A DNA stretch of 64,000 bases, taken from Paramecium octaurelia. Its lineage: Eukaryota > Ciliophora > Oligohymenophorea > Peniculida > Parameciidae. How positions within the stretch are numbered: the first letter of the stretch is position 1; every line of letters starts with the position of its first letter. The stretch covers positions 186,001 through 250,000 of the forward strand of contig CAJJDP010000150.1 in assembly GCA_905182995.1 (NCBI GenBank), in the 5' to 3' direction. The notes beneath the pieces were generated by a model. That model did no database searches. It saw only the letters and a list, made by a program, of their open reading frames with translations, and was not told where the DNA came from. Below, in pieces: positions 48,563 through 62,782 of this stretch. Both the position numbers and the translations under genes were made by a program.

Positions 48563-49834
48563 AAAATACAATTAATCAATAACTTCAACGTTACAGACAA
48601 CATTAATTAATTATAAAATTAAAATTAAAAAATATACCATTCTTACTTAAAAAGCAAATCATTATAGGAAATTATGAGGCTTAAGTAATATTTTAGGGTA
48701 CATTTGAATGCTTTTTCTTTCAAACTCATATATCGTTATCATTACTTTAAATTAATTGTCTTGTTATTATAAATTGGATATCATTGAGCATTCAATGCTT
48801 CTAACAAATTATATCCTTTTTAAATAAATATTAAATTATTATGATTGTAACTATATTTCTAACTTTGATGTGCTTGTTCTGGTCTAAATCAATAAATACT
48901 ATGATTTGATTGTGCTGTTTATATAACATTTGATTGTTTAAATAAGCTTGGATATTTATGATTAAGTTACATATTTATAATATATCCAAATTTATACTCT
49001 AATAATTTATTCAGAGAAATAGTCGTATATAATTAAATTAATCTATTCAGCCAATTTGTATTAAGTTAAAATTATTGTAATTACAATTATTACTAATATT
49101 TCAAGAATTCAAGTTTGTTGAAAAAAAGTAAAAGATATTAAAACATAATTTAATTCTCCTACCAAGATATGGAGTTGTATTAATTATTTAATCTAATTTA
49201 CCTCTCCACTTAAAATTTTAATGTAAAAAATTTTGGAGACAAAATTTCACAAAATTTAGATAAATCTAATGTTGTTGATTTTAATATTCTATTATTCTGA
49301 ATAAACATTATAAGAATCACCTGTAGTTTTGATTTTAGATAATTAACTAGGAACTTTATTAAGAAATAATAAATCTTTTGAATTCCTGTTTGAATATAAT
49401 ATGTAAAATTTTAATCCTATTGTTTAAGAAATTCATTTTATTTTTTATAGAAGGAAATAATTAACAGATAGAAAAGTGTGATGCAGTTATTTATATTTTA
49501 ATAAATAATAATTTACTCATATTGACTATTTTGGAAAAACTATCATATTTTACTCACCCATTTTAAGAAATCAAAAAATATTTCAAAAAAGCTACTATTA
49601 ATTCAAACTAAAAGTATGATAATTAATTTCAAATTAGTAACTGAAAAACAATCATCAGATGATGAAACAAGGTTTTAAAAATTTTGTATTATGTAACTAA
49701 TAATCCAATTAATTAATATTAAATAGTTATAAATTCACTTTTAAATTATCTTTTCCAAACTTTTCAAAACACAACTTCCTCTTTCTTAAAACAGCTTTCT
49801 TAAATCCGTGCCGAAAGATGTAAATAATTCTCCA
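48563..49834. other. Convergent intergenic region, possible decayed frames
   Basis: About 1.27 kb between the stops of WD40 members 3 and 4. On the minus strand near 48770-48970 a Gln/Asn-rich frame (YPSLFKQSNVIQTAQSNHSIY, written here in part, then FRPEQAHQSQKYSYNHNN) looks coding but is broken by TGA codons. No intact gene, no RNA seen. Confidence 0.35.
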
Positions 49835-52186
49835 TCAAAGATTAAAGCTCCTTATGCTGAAATAAATGGCATATTCGACAGAACAAGTTTAGGAAAATTA
49901 AAGTAAACTAAATAAGCTAAAATAAGTACTACACTTTGTGTATAATTGTGTACTAAATTGCGAAAGAATATCTTAATAACTCGTATCTAAGGGTTTAAAT
50001 TATTATCCTGACTTCCTATCGAATGAACAGAAAGATTAATCAAAACTACTAAATGCTGAAGTAGCACCATCTTGAGAAAAACATACTTGCGAAATACTAA
50101 GAGAATGACTATTAAATCTAGAAGCTTATTAATCTGTCATAACATCCCATAAACAAATAGAGCTATCTCCACTACAAGATGCAATAGTAGAATCATCATA
50201 GAAGCATACCTATAAAACTTCTTTTTTATGACCATCTAATTTTGATTTTTATTTTCCTGCCCTAACATCCCATAAACGGATAGAATTATCATCACTACCA
50301 GATGCTAGTGTAGTACCATCAGGAGAGAAGCATACTGAATAGACAGCCTTAGTATGACCGTTTAATATAAATTTTTACTGTCCAGTCTTTATATCCCATA
50401 AACGTATAGTATTATCATTGCTACCAGATGTTAATGTAGAACCATCAGGAGAGAAGCAAACTGATTTTACAGCATGCTCATGACCATATAATATAGATTT
50501 TTATTATCCTGCCTTAAGATCATATAAGCGGATAAATTCATCACTACCAAATGCTAATGTAGCACCATCAGGGGAGAAGCATACTGAATAAATGACACTA
50601 GTAAGACCATTAAATTTTTTTTTTAATTAACCTGTCTTAACGTCCCATAAACGGATAGTCTTATCGTGACTTCCAGAAGCTAAGATTGCACCATTTGGAG
50701 AGAAGCAAACTGAATAGACACAGCTAGTATGACCTATTAATTTAAATTATTATTATTCTGTCCTAACTTCCCATAAGAGGATAGATTGATCATCACCACC
50801 CGATGCTAATATATTACCATCAGGAGAAAAACATACTGATCTAACCCAACTAGTATGACCAATTAATTTTGATTTTTATTGCCCTGTTTTAATATCCCAT
50901 AAACAAATATAATTATCATCACCACCAGATGCTATTGTTAGACTATTAGGAGAAAAACTTATAGAATAAATAGGATCCTCAAATTTATTTTGTTCAAATA
51001 TCTTTATATTTTTCCATTTGCAATTTACTAATTATGCCCCATTTAAATTCATTCCACTAATATCAACATTATCAAATTCAGATTCACTCAAATTACATTT
51101 GAAAAAATTAGCACCAATTAAAGAAGTATTTTTAATCTTAATCTTTTGAAAGCATTATTCACTCAGATCAACCTTCATCAAAACCAATAAATTCAGTGAG
51201 TTTGATCCACATTAGATTGTTTTATTATCAATAGCTGTGAGATGCACTAAAAATTTCAAAAACAGGATAATCTTCTCTTGTTTCTATATTTTTTGTATTA
51301 TGTCTGCTCTTATTTCTTTGTATTCATCGGTTGAAAAATTTTTTTCATTAAAGTCAAGTTCAAGTACATTTTTTACAACAGCAATAATAAATTTAATGGT
51401 ATTTTTTTCTTCTTTTAACTAATTATTGTAAATTTATGATTCTTAAAGCTTTTCAAGATATTGTTTCTAAAGAAGTATTTGATAATCAGAAATCTACTCC
51501 TCTCTAAGTATTTCTATAATCCTTGCTAATAGAGAGGAATCAATATGTTTTATGCTAGAAAAAATCTCATACAGATCTTATTTCCATTCATAAACGTATT
51601 CACTTTGTTCAGTTGGATGAATTTCAGAGGATTATTTAAATTCTTACTTAAAGAATGGATAAATCTCTTTGATTCTTTAATTCAACTTTTCAATCCCTTT
51701 AGTAATTTCTTGATTGAAAACAATCATGGCTTGATCCAAATTACCAAAATAATAATTTCTATCACCAATCCAATCATTTATTATTTTACCTTAGAAAATC
51801 TCTATTAATTTTTCTAAGTCAGTCTATGAGGATTCTAAAAGATTGGTGTTTTCATTGATAAGGTTCTTATATTGTTAATTTTACTGCTCAATCATATCGT
51901 ATATTGAAAAGATTGATTCTAATATCTCTTCTAAATTTTTTTTCATTTGATCAAGCAATATCTGATAATTCTTTTTATATTCGATTAATTCAAAGGTTTG
52001 ATCAAGTTCATATTCTTTTAATTTCTTGATAGCCATTTCTTGAAATCTAAAAATCGGAATTTCCTATTTTTTATCAACCGCATGTTCATATTGGCACTCA
52101 ACACATAATTTTCTTTAATATTAACATAAGTGAGGAGCTACACATATTGATGATACTCGATATTGAAAATGGTGAGTGCAATTCAT
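49835..52186 (-). CDS. WD40 protein with zinc knuckle, coiled coil and pentapeptide-like linker (member 4)
   Basis: 783 residues, one exact frame. N-terminus [17 protein letters not shown] then [16 protein letters not shown] gives a Cys/His-rich knuckle. A long coiled coil follows (about 55-330). Residues about 350-395 repeat short units such as [20 protein letters not shown] and GMNLNGAQL, typical of pentapeptide repeats (A[D/N]LxX). Then about eight or nine regular WD40 blades (about 405-740), each close to [28 protein letters not shown] sequence, split here by KTGQQKSKLNGHT-type linkers; the last blades have diverged. The blades are far more alike than in members 1-3, implying recent repeat homogenisation. 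Role unknown; a scaffold is likely. Confidence 0.9.
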
Positions 52187-52225
52187 TAAGTTTAAAATAA
52201 AAATTCAATTTCTATTAAATAGTTC

Positions 52226-52822
52226 TCATAGTAATGCAAATTTTATATTGAGAAATTAAATTATAATTTTATTTGTTTTAACGATAAGTTCTACTAAATT
52301 AATAGGTTTTAACTAAATAGGTAAATATCGCCATTGGACAATTACATTCTGTTGTACCAAATTATCATCTTTGAATTCTAATTCTTCATAAATCTCAATT
52401 TCTGTTTTGATTTAGCTTATTATTCTCAATTAAGTTTTCTGATATTGCTTTAAAATATCATATAAAATTTTAACTTCACATTTAACATTATGGTAAAAAA
52501 TAAAAATTGTTGAACTTAATTTAAATTAAGTCAAGACTATATATATTAAATCTTCTGTTGTAATAAGTTGAAATTTATCTGTATTATTCTTATTATATAT
52601 TTCTTGATTTTTTCTACATTTAATATATGTATTAAGTAGATTAATATCAAATTTTTTTAAATAAATCCCTACTGCGTTCATTGCAAATGAAATTAAAGAA
52701 TTAGGAATATATATTTGGTTATTTAATTTAATAAATAGAAGGCGAAACTAAAATACTTAATCATGTATATATTTCAAATCCTATAATGTGTTATGGGGAG
52801 AGAATTAATTTATTTTTTGCAT
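52226..52822 (-). CDS. Unrecognised protein, 198 residues
   Basis: Single exact frame from ATG 52822 to TGA 52226-52228, packed between WD40 member 4 (39 bp downstream) and the giant gene (119 bp upstream), all on the minus strand. Begins MQKINQFSPHNTLQDLKYIH; contains FRLLFIKLNNQIYIPNSLIS and YEELEFKDDNLVQQNVIVQW. Rich in Ile, Leu, Asn and Lys, soluble, no signal peptide, no clear membrane segment. Family not recognised. Confidence 0.55.
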
Positions 52823-52941
52823 TAAATTATAGCCAATAATCTCAATAATGTAATCATAAAATTAAAATAATAAGTAGAATAATATAGATATTTATTGATA
52901 AAATTGTAAATGAAATAAATTCATGCAAATTCTAATAATAG

Positions 52942-55900
52942 TCATTCTGTCTCTATTTTTAAAAGGTATTTTTAATCAGACTTTAATTTCTAAGTATTAT
53001 AGTTCTGTGAACTTACAATTTTCCTATGATATTCAAGCTGGCCTTTTGAAACCTTTAAAAGATGTTGCCGAAGCTTACTAATCAAAATTTTCAATCTCTA
53101 ATTTTTTTATCTCTATTTTAGCAAATAAGTTTGTAACTTTTCTGTTAAGATTGATTCTTTTGAAATCTTATTCAAAATTATAAGTAAATAATTTAAAATT
53201 AAGAAAGTGTACTTGTTAGAATAAACTTCTAATATGCTTTTGATAAATGAATAGCAAAGTTTAAGACAAAGTAACACAATTATTGTTTAGAGTAATATTG
53301 AGGAAAATAAATTATTTTCTTATTCTGCTACATATTTAGCAGCACCAAGAAAAATCGCGATAGAGCAAATTTGTGCTGAAGATAAATCCTTGTTATTGAA
53401 ATTGAAGAGGATGTATGGTTTCATATTAAACGCAAATAACTAATAAAAAAGTAAACATAACCCTAACAATGATGCTTTGAGAAGAATATAAGTCTCAAAA
53501 TATGTTAAGATTAGTATAATGATTGTTTTTTTTATTAATTTTATTTCTTCCCAAAAGTAGTTTCTTTTATTGTATTCGTTAATTAGATAACAAAAATGCT
53601 TTCTGATTTTAATATTATCATGTTAATCCTTCTTAATGTACATAACAATAAATATAGAAAGAGGAATAATCACACTAAAAATAACTATTCCTGGAATTAC
53701 AAAGGAGGAAATCCAAATTACATGTTCTTAAGATCCAAAAAGGAGTGAAACATCACCTTGTATGTAACTTTGGTTTGAAACAACTCTTTTTGAAACAATG
53801 GAAAAATACCTAAAATTAATAGAAGTTGAAATACATTTTTACTAATCCGCCATAATTAGATACATAAAGGTAAAGTAGTGTATTAGAAATAGTTTCTAAA
53901 TTGAAATTGCTCAATCCAATCTTCTTATATTAATTATAAATTAGATATCCCATAATTATAAGTAAAAATTAAATTGTCATGAGTAGAAGCATTGTAATTA
54001 TTTTTGAGTAAATCAATTTTATTGATTGATTTTCTGATAAATAACAGTCCAGGTTATTAGTCATAGAGTAAGAAGTGTTACTGACTGAATCAACAAAAGT
54101 AAATGAAAAAGAAAATTGTATATTAAATGTAAATATCACGGCGAAAATCCATAAATAGTTTAATAACATTTTTATTAAAAAACCTTCATGCCCTTAAAAT
54201 AAATGATGGAATTACCTTATTCTAGGTTAAAAATAATTTTGCTGAATCTTTATTTTAATTTCAAACTTTTGAATAATTGATTAGACTATTCAATGCTCCT
54301 TAAGGTAATAATAATTGATATAAACGACCTAAATAAAAAACCAAATTACCAAATCGATCCTGCTATAAATGGGATTATACTGTCTTCGACACCAAAACAA
54401 GATATACACTATGAATCCTATTAATTTTAAAAATATTTTCCTTCTCCTCTAACATTATAAATATCACATTCTTCACATAATGCTCCAATGTGTCCTTAAT
54501 CACATATTTAATTTCCTTATCCCCAACCACCTTTACAAAACTTTATATTTTTAAAGCAATGCTCTATTGAATCCGATAAAAAATTAGGTCTCCAAAAGCC
54601 CTCTAGTAATTCGATATTATTTTCAGTTATGTTTTTAAATTTGGTTTTATCAAATATTGAACACTTTGTTGCATCATATACTACAGAGTAAAATCCTTAA
54701 ATTGATGAGCAAATTTGACACCCAGAATTTACATAAAATTCTCCAAGTTAACATTTCAAACTTTTAACTTATATCATGTAATTCAAACTTTGTTAATGCT
54801 GTGATGATTTACAATTAATCTCAATTTATAATAGTTTTTTTTCTTAAATATAAGGGTCTAAAATGAATGAAAGTGAACCCAAATTATAGTAATCTTTTTC
54901 TAAATCAAATTACAACAGTATTTCCTTTGCCTCCTCATCAACTTAATTCAAGCTTTCTTCGTAAATAATTTTGTTCGTTAGAATGCATGTAGTACTAAGA
55001 AGATTCATAAGTTATTCATTTAAACTATTCTTTAAAATTAGAGCGAAATTTGAAATGTATGAAAAATATTAATTGCTAGATGGCTGATAAATTTGATACT
55101 CATTGATAACTTAATGACTTGGAATCATTAAATAATTTGTAATTAAAGGCTTTCCTTATTAAATAATTCTATAGGGTTAGAGCTCTAAATGATGATTGAG
55201 CGTTTTGTTAATGGTATACTTTTTAGATGGCATCTGCATGTTGTTGATAAGTAATGTTAAATGGTTGGGAGATTCAATAAGATTATCTCCAAATTATTTT
55301 GCTCTATTTAATAGTAAAAACGACTTCATAAAATTATGAAGGAGTATATTTGCATCTTAGTTGAAAAAAATTCCCCCTCCATCTGAAGCCTCATTATTAG
55401 TGATTATTGTTTATTCAATTTAAAAATCAGACTCATTTAATTATAGAAACAATCCTCCCCCTGACTTGCTTACAGAATTTGAGATTATTTTACAATTTGT
55501 CATTCTTAATCTAACATTTTAAATTAGTAATGCACCTCCAAGACTACCCTTATTCTAAATAAAATAAGAATCTTTGATTAAAATAATTGAACTAATGTAA
55601 TTTTAGATAAAAAAATAAATGCAACCATGTTCTTTCACACTATTCTAGAAACAAAAAATATCTTTTATTTTAAAAATTTTGAATTGTTCAACTTCAAAAG
55701 TGATTATTCCATTCGAAAAGTCTGATCCATTATTATTAATAATTTGTATCTGTTAAAACATAAGGGAATTTTAGTCAGAGATACTTTTCACATATATCAG
55801 CTGATTTGATTGAACAGAGGATTATATCTAATTTATGATGTCTGAAAAAGAAGGTTATTGTGTTATTGATGTGTTTCTCCACATTGTGCATCCTGAAATT

Positions 55901-58900
55901 TTGTAATTCAAATCAGAAAAGATAGGAATTCCGTTTTATTTTTCTTTATAAGTAGAACTTTAAATTATTTTTAGTTTCTCAATAGAAATCATCGATTCAG
56001 TTCTTGTGGTTTAAGTTATTTGTATGAGATCAAATGAATATAATTTTTGTATATATTCTAGTTTACAATCAAAAAGCTTTAATTTAAAAGCATTTTAAAT
56101 TTTTAAGATTGGAGAGATTACAATTCCTTCTATAATCAGATATTGGATATCAATTTTACAATTCTCAAAGAAAAACATAGCATTCTCTTCGCTCTGTATC
56201 CTAACTAATTCTGATGATAATATTGAACCAATCAAGGAAAATAATTAAAACCAAAATTCTTCACTTTAATAAATGTATAATTTATTAATACTTACTAAGC
56301 TTTATTTCATAACATCTGCTGAAAATTTAACTAACATTATTGTATTCATTAAGGAAAGGCAATTCTGTATTTCAATATTAGTTAAACGAATAACATTTTA
56401 TCTTAAGGAAGGGGTAATTGTAAATACTGATGCAGCCATTCTATTGAAAATGTTTGTAAATTTGATTTGCTTTATATCAATAGATAAAAGACTACTTGTC
56501 GAATCTACAGTTATGCAACCTGAACCTCCGCTATCTTTTAGATTATTATAAATAGAATATATCTAGAGGTTACTTATTTTGATTATTCCTTACCCTTGAG
56601 TTTAAATCAAAAAAACTGAACTTTTAATAGCAATAATATCTTAAAAAAGACTATCTTTACAACTAAAAGTTGAAGCTACAATATAAATTCCTGAATTTTA
56701 CATGTTAAATGTTGATTCAATAATGTAGTTAATCTCTTATTAATTATGTTAATCCTCTAATTCAAAATCATAAAATTATTCCCATAACTTTTAAGATAAA
56801 ACATTAGAATTCATAAAGGTTAGATTAGAAATTTCAATCACAGCAGCACTAAGAGTAATAAATGGATTAGTTGAATTAGTTAATGCATTTTGATAAAAAT
56901 ATACTTATAGTAATTAAACAAAACTGTCTAATGAATTTATATGCAATAAATTTATTTATGTGATAAGTGTTCCATAAATTTATGAATGAATAACATTTTG
57001 CATAAACTTAAAATTGTCCGATTTTATATTTAAATTATATTGAGAGTATATATTTAACAATGATATTGATGTGGCTAGTTTGTTCAATATTATGATATTC
57101 CCTCTAAACTCTATATTCGTTAATATAATCATCCCTATAGTATCAATTATGTACTGATTACTAAAATTGATATCCATTAATGAATAATTGATACTAAATT
57201 GATTTATAATTTTAATGTTTGATAATGATAACTACTGAAAACCTAAAACTTAAAATGGTTAATTCCTAAATTATTCTAGATCAGTACAGAGTTGAGAGAC
57301 AGGAACTTTATATTTTTATTAAAAGTTTTCAAATATTATGGAATCGAAAACTATCTAATTACTTTGATAAAGATAAAACACAGCTAACTTTTGTAAATTA
57401 AAAAAGTAAGCATTTTAGATTTTTAATGAATGGCAATGCAATTTAAATAGTTAATTTTTTAGATGTAACTTACCAAATAGGTTATTTTTTTACACTTTAA
57501 CATTTTTAATATTAACAATGAAATTATTGATTTGAAGATTAGAGTAAATTATTATTAAACTTGATTCTTAAAACGCACTAAAATTATCTTCAAAATCATC
57601 GATTGTGCATACAAGCCTTTTTTAATATACTTGCAATAATGTTGATAAAATTGACGATTCAATAAGAGTGTTATAACTTGTTCTAATCCTGAGTAAATCT
57701 GTATTATCATTAAAAGCAATTATCACCGAATTAAAAAGATTGTTATGATGGAAAAATAGGTTATTTCCTTCTATATCAAAATTACTGTAACCTTTGAGGA
57801 AAAAGGAATTATCAAAGTTACATTGATTGATTTCAACATCCTATAATATAATTTTAGCGACTCGGTTCAATATTGTTTATAGTGAAAAAAATGAAGAATT
57901 TAATAGTGAACAATTTTAGATAATGATATTTTCAATAGTTGCAATGTCTTAAATATAGTCAATATTAAATAAAGTTGAGTTTTTTAGAATACAATTCTTG
58001 AAGGTCAAATTCTTTATTTTAAATGGTATTAAATCAGATTATTTTTAAAACTCAAAAAAAGTTGAATCAACAAAGACACTATCTAAAATCTCAACATCTT
58101 AAATCAGAATATTTCCATATATTTATGTTATAAAAATTACTACACTAAGGTAGTTGGTGTTGATTAATTTTGAATTGTTTAATGTTATCTCTACTTTTTT
58201 GTCACGATTTCCAAATACACAACCAGAAAACCTTTTAAAGGTTATGTTTTTGAGTTCTACTGAATCATAATTGGTTATGTTGATTCTGCGGTTTGGACCC
58301 AAAATATTTTTATGAACTGAATATAATCTCATATGAGTTTTCTTTAATGAAAATATTGTCGACTTGAAGTCATTCAATAAAATTAATTTAATTGAATCAC
58401 AATTTTAATTTTCTTCCTAAATTGAAATAATATAATCGATCGTCAAATAATCTACTCCCACTTGGTTGCAATATTAAAAATTCATATCCATTTCATACAT
58501 TCCTGGAGAATATCTATTGTTGATACAATAATTAAAATATATCGAGAATGAAAACCAATTTATACAAACTTTATTAAAACAGTATTTAACATTATTATAA
58601 TAAGGATTGATAGCTATATTAGGATCATCATTTGGTTTTAGACATTTTGTAATAAATTACGCATTTGATTCCTGGAGTTAAAAATTTGCATTTAGGGGCT
58701 AAAATATGTTTGAGATTTTACAAAAATTTCTTCTTAAGTTCTCATTTCACAATATTAGCATAAATTGGAACAGACTACACATTGGCCTTCAAGCTAAGCT
58801 CGCATAGTTTATTTGTAGTAATTTAAAGGACATTTCAAACAAACGAAATTTATAACATCCTATTTACAATTTAAACATTCACTACTACAATACTTTTGGC

Positions 58901-61525
58901 AACCTCCATGCTGTGTCAAACTAAACCCTTTGATACATTTAATTTCATACTCAAATATACTTTCTGGAATGTTTAAGTAATAATATGAATCAGGTAAAAA
59001 TTACATTTAAAAACTCTAAATTAATTGAACATGAGCATCAGCCTAATTTCCTCCTTATATATTAGAAGTGGCGTAATTAGATGGCAAAAATGCACCACTT
59101 AATTGACAGGTCCCTGATGTAATAGAGCTCACAAAACCTTATCTACAGAATATGCATTGCAGCCTGGATTTAGGACTAAGAACACATTATAAGCAATTGG
59201 AGTAATATTTTTCGCAATTTATAATTTCAGGCGCAACACTAAAATCATTTTAGCTTGAGAGAGTGCATATTTCAATACCATCCAAATTGATAAATGATCT
59301 TAAACATGTTTAAATTTTTGATTATTAGCTTAAACATTCCCCAATAATAAAGTCAAACATAAAGCCATCAACACACATTGCACAACCAATTTATATCATT
59401 TCATCGTTATTAAAACTTTCAAAATTTTGAAACAAAGTACTTTTGATAGAAGATTCATCTTTCTAGTATTCGAAACAATATATACAATTCTTTTTAGAGC
59501 ATAATTTGCACTAACCATTAGAGCTTTTATAATAGGGTGTCAAACAATTCTTTTATCTGCCAACATATTAACTAATACAGTAGTTGTCTTTTAATATATA
59601 GTCTTCTTTACACCCGTTACATCTCACTCCTACAACAGTTGTAACTTATTCTTTGCATCTATCAATTTACTAGCTATCGCAATTTTCATATTCTTTGTTG
59701 CAATAAAGTGGAAAAAAGCTTGATCGATATAAAAAACCTAAGTATAGGCTTTTAAAATCATTTATAGGAAATTACCAGGACCCAAAGTAATTAAAATCAT
59801 TTCCATCAAATAATAGTTAATCAGGATAACTCCATTAAAGTTCTTCTGTCTATTAAGCTTGATTTATGTGTAAATCATTTTCACAATAAGGATATTAACT
59901 AAAAGACTTTGGATTTTACAAACAGTCTGTACATGTGATTAAATCTTTCCTTATTATCGAAGGACTAGATATATTATATGCAAGAATTACCATTTTAAAC
60001 ATTCATTATCTAATTCAAAATAACCATATGGGCACTCATTATTTAAAAAAGTCTCATCGATAAATTCTAAACCTACTTCTTCATAATCGATACAAATTTA
60101 ATCATCAATAGTATTATATGGACAGATACACACTTTATGTTCAGGCAAATAAATTCTCTTGGATTCCTTTGAGCAAGATAGGCAATCTTCCTTTGTGGGG
60201 CCATCACATTCTTCACAATTGTAGTGGCAATTATCATCAGAAAAAGGCTAATCGCAATTAGAAAAATAGAAGTTCCTTAATAATATATGCAAATAATTTG
60301 AATTAAGTGATTAAATATTTCCATACAACAATTTAAATTAATATGATTAAAATTGATTCACTTCTAATTAAAGTCTATACTCATGAATCATTAACTATTC
60401 ATAAAATTTAATTTAAATATCTATTGAATTACCTATCAACTCAACTTTTATTTTATGCCATAAATTGATGCTATGAACAATATCAAAAGATTTCTCTATT
60501 AGAAATGGATTATTAGAGAAATCGATTGTAACTGTTGGAAAAGTGTAGCTATAAGTTTTTACAATTACTTAATTCTAAATATCTGATATTTAATATTGAA
60601 TTTAAAAGGGGGATAAGTTATCACTAGTTAAAAGTGAACTTTCATAATTAGCAGCTAATTTTATGAATGGATAAATAAACTGATTGTCTTTCTTTATGAT
60701 TTCTTAGATTTTTACCCATCCTTATAAAAAAAAAGAATCGCAATTTTAATTTTATGAAACTAACAGTCCTTTTTATAAAGAGTTGATATTCAAATCTTGA
60801 ATATCTACTATTTCATTTGGGTTACAATAACAGTTTTCGTAATCAACAAATAGACTTTTCACATCATCAAACCAATCAATGATAGTCAGTTCATCTAATA
60901 TTTAAAATTTTTATATCATAATAATTCCAGGGAAGTATGAGAATTTTTAATTTTTTTAAATTGATTCTATTCTTGATTTAACTACAATCAAGCTATTTCC
61001 AAAATTAAATGAGAGATCTTCTCCAAAAAATGGATACTTAATTTCATCAATGCTATGAAGTACTATTTATTATTATGATATTATTAAAATTTCGAATCGT
61101 TTTTATAAAGGCCATTAAAGCACTTCAAGAAAATACCAAAAGCTTTCATAATAAAATATTTCAACCTCAATTACATATTCTTTTTATTCATCTTCATTGT
61201 TAACAAACTTTAGAGCCTTTGTTATTTTTTTTGCCTCATAATCTAGACAGTCGTAATATATTAAATTTATTTCATTTCTTTTCCTATCAAGTATGTTATG
61301 AATATGATAGCAATTACTATCAAACAACCCAACTGGACCAGTTTAAGGTATTGCACTTAGCGGAGTATATTTAGACCATATACCATAGCTAAAATATTTT
61401 GTTAGCTAAAAATCATAATCTCGAATCTTCACTAATTATTGTGCTACCTAGTATTAGGAGTCTATTTTTTCTATTTCAAATGACCATGTTGAATTCAAAA
61501 TAATGGCATATATCAACATCATCAT
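52942..61525 (-). CDS. Giant cysteine-rich multi-pass surface protein
   Basis: 2,828 residues; introns of 26 nt (near 59960), 23 nt (near 58715), 23 nt (near 54200) and 25 nt (near 53835) make the length exact. Layout: signal peptide (MMMLIYAIILNSTWS); an ectodomain of about 400 residues; furin/TNFR-like Cys-rich repeats (about 430-900; CEECDGPTKEDCLSCSKE, CNGCKEDYILKDNYC); about 1,250 residues of Asn/Ser/Ile-rich short repeats resembling a right-handed beta-helix, with Gly-rich GGSGCITV and GGALLIQN; a second Cys-rich stretch (about 2240-2370; GHIGALCEECDIY); and a C-terminal domain with about seven hydrophobic helices (about 2385-2740; FVIPGIVIFSVIIPLSIFIV) ending in a basic cytoplasmic tail. 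Likely on the plasma membrane or cilia as a receptor or adhesion protein; this is inferred from layout. Known as a type in ciliates, not as a named family to me. Confidence 0.88.
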
Positions 61526-62226
61526 CAATCTGATATTTAAATAAATAAAAATCTTGGATTCCCAAAAACAATTTAAATTTAACAAAAGAAAATCTGATTA
61601 ATATAAATTCAAAATGAAATTACATGACTACCCTAAATCAGATGAGTTCACAAGGTTTTCTATTAGAGTTATTTTCACAATATCAAATTAAAACTCATAA
61701 GATTACTTATTTTAGCGAATTTTGACAATGAAAATATATTTGAAGAATTATTCTAAAAAGAAATTTCTAAACTTCATATAAAACTTTTTATAATAATAAA
61801 AATTTAACCTCTAAAAAACCTAGAAGTTTGTTTTTAATTGGAGCAATTAGGAGGTAATAAAATTTAAGAAAAGATAATCTTTATGAAGTGCTTATAATAA
61901 AGTAATAAATTAGTTTTAATATAATTTACAAGAAATTACAAATACTAAGGATTGTTTAGTTAATAAAGTCTATTTCCTTTTGAAATATGGTTTGGGTTCT
62001 TTTAAATTTTGATTTAAATTGGATTTATTATTAATTTTTTAAACCATAATCTATTTCATTAATATTTATTTTTGCTAAGAATTTTTAATATATTTTTAAT
62101 TTACGATTGCTTATACTTTAAACCAAATTGCCCAAATAAAAATAAATATTCTATAATTCATTACTTTAACAAATTTTTTTTTTTTTAATTAAAACTTTCT
62201 TTTTAATTATTCGAAATATACATCTA
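61526..62226. other. Intergenic with an uncertain small frame
   Basis: About 700 bp upstream of the giant gene on its opposite strand. Plus-strand frame 61614-61886 (90 residues, MKLHDYPKSDEFTRFSIRV, basic) is open; an overlapping frame (LANFDNENIFEELFQKE) is equally open, so I cannot choose. No family recognised. Confidence 0.25.
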
Positions 62227-62782
62227 ATGCTAAGAATAGGATGTTTATTGAAGTGAATTGCAAATTGTAAATAGATTATGGATTATTAAGTAGTTTATTC
62301 CCATTCATGATTCCAGATACAAATATCCTATTCATATATATTATCTGTCATATTATAATAAAATCCAAAAATAGCCATTCACATAACTGGATATCTAGGT
62401 ACTTATAGAGTTAGTTCTTAAAATATAAATTAATTGACTATATAGAGGAAATTTATGATTTAGATGTATTCTCATTTGTTAACTTTATTATAGAATTATG
62501 TAAGTATTTTATGGCATTGCAGATAGTATTGAAGAAGTTTATTGTAAGTTAGAGGATACTTGAGATAAAATCCTGCTTATATTAATCTTTTGGAAGCATT
62601 TTATGCAAGGATTTTCTAGCTATAAATTTATTGTACAATTATGAAATTAAAATCAATAGCAGGACAATACAATGGTGAAAGCCAAAATTTTCTTTTACTT
62701 GACCAAACAATTTCAAAATTAAAGAACAGTGAAAGGATAATTACTTTTTTAAAGACTTATTGCTATTTAATCATATTATTGA
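62227..62782 (+). CDS. Possible short multi-intron protein
   Basis: From ATG 62227, removing candidate introns of 32, 23, 21 and 27 nt gives exactly 150 codons to TGA 62780-62782. Recognisable text: LLSSLFPFMIPDTNILFIYI, KYKLIDYIEEIYDLDVFSF, KILLILIFWKHFMQGFSSYK. Hydrophobic and helical. The joining is my own inference from GT/AG pairs and could be wrong; the alternative is unrelated open frames. The remaining 62783-63217 has another long open stretch (NKKSNFINHEKENLAVDFIQ) that I could not place. Confidence 0.3.
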
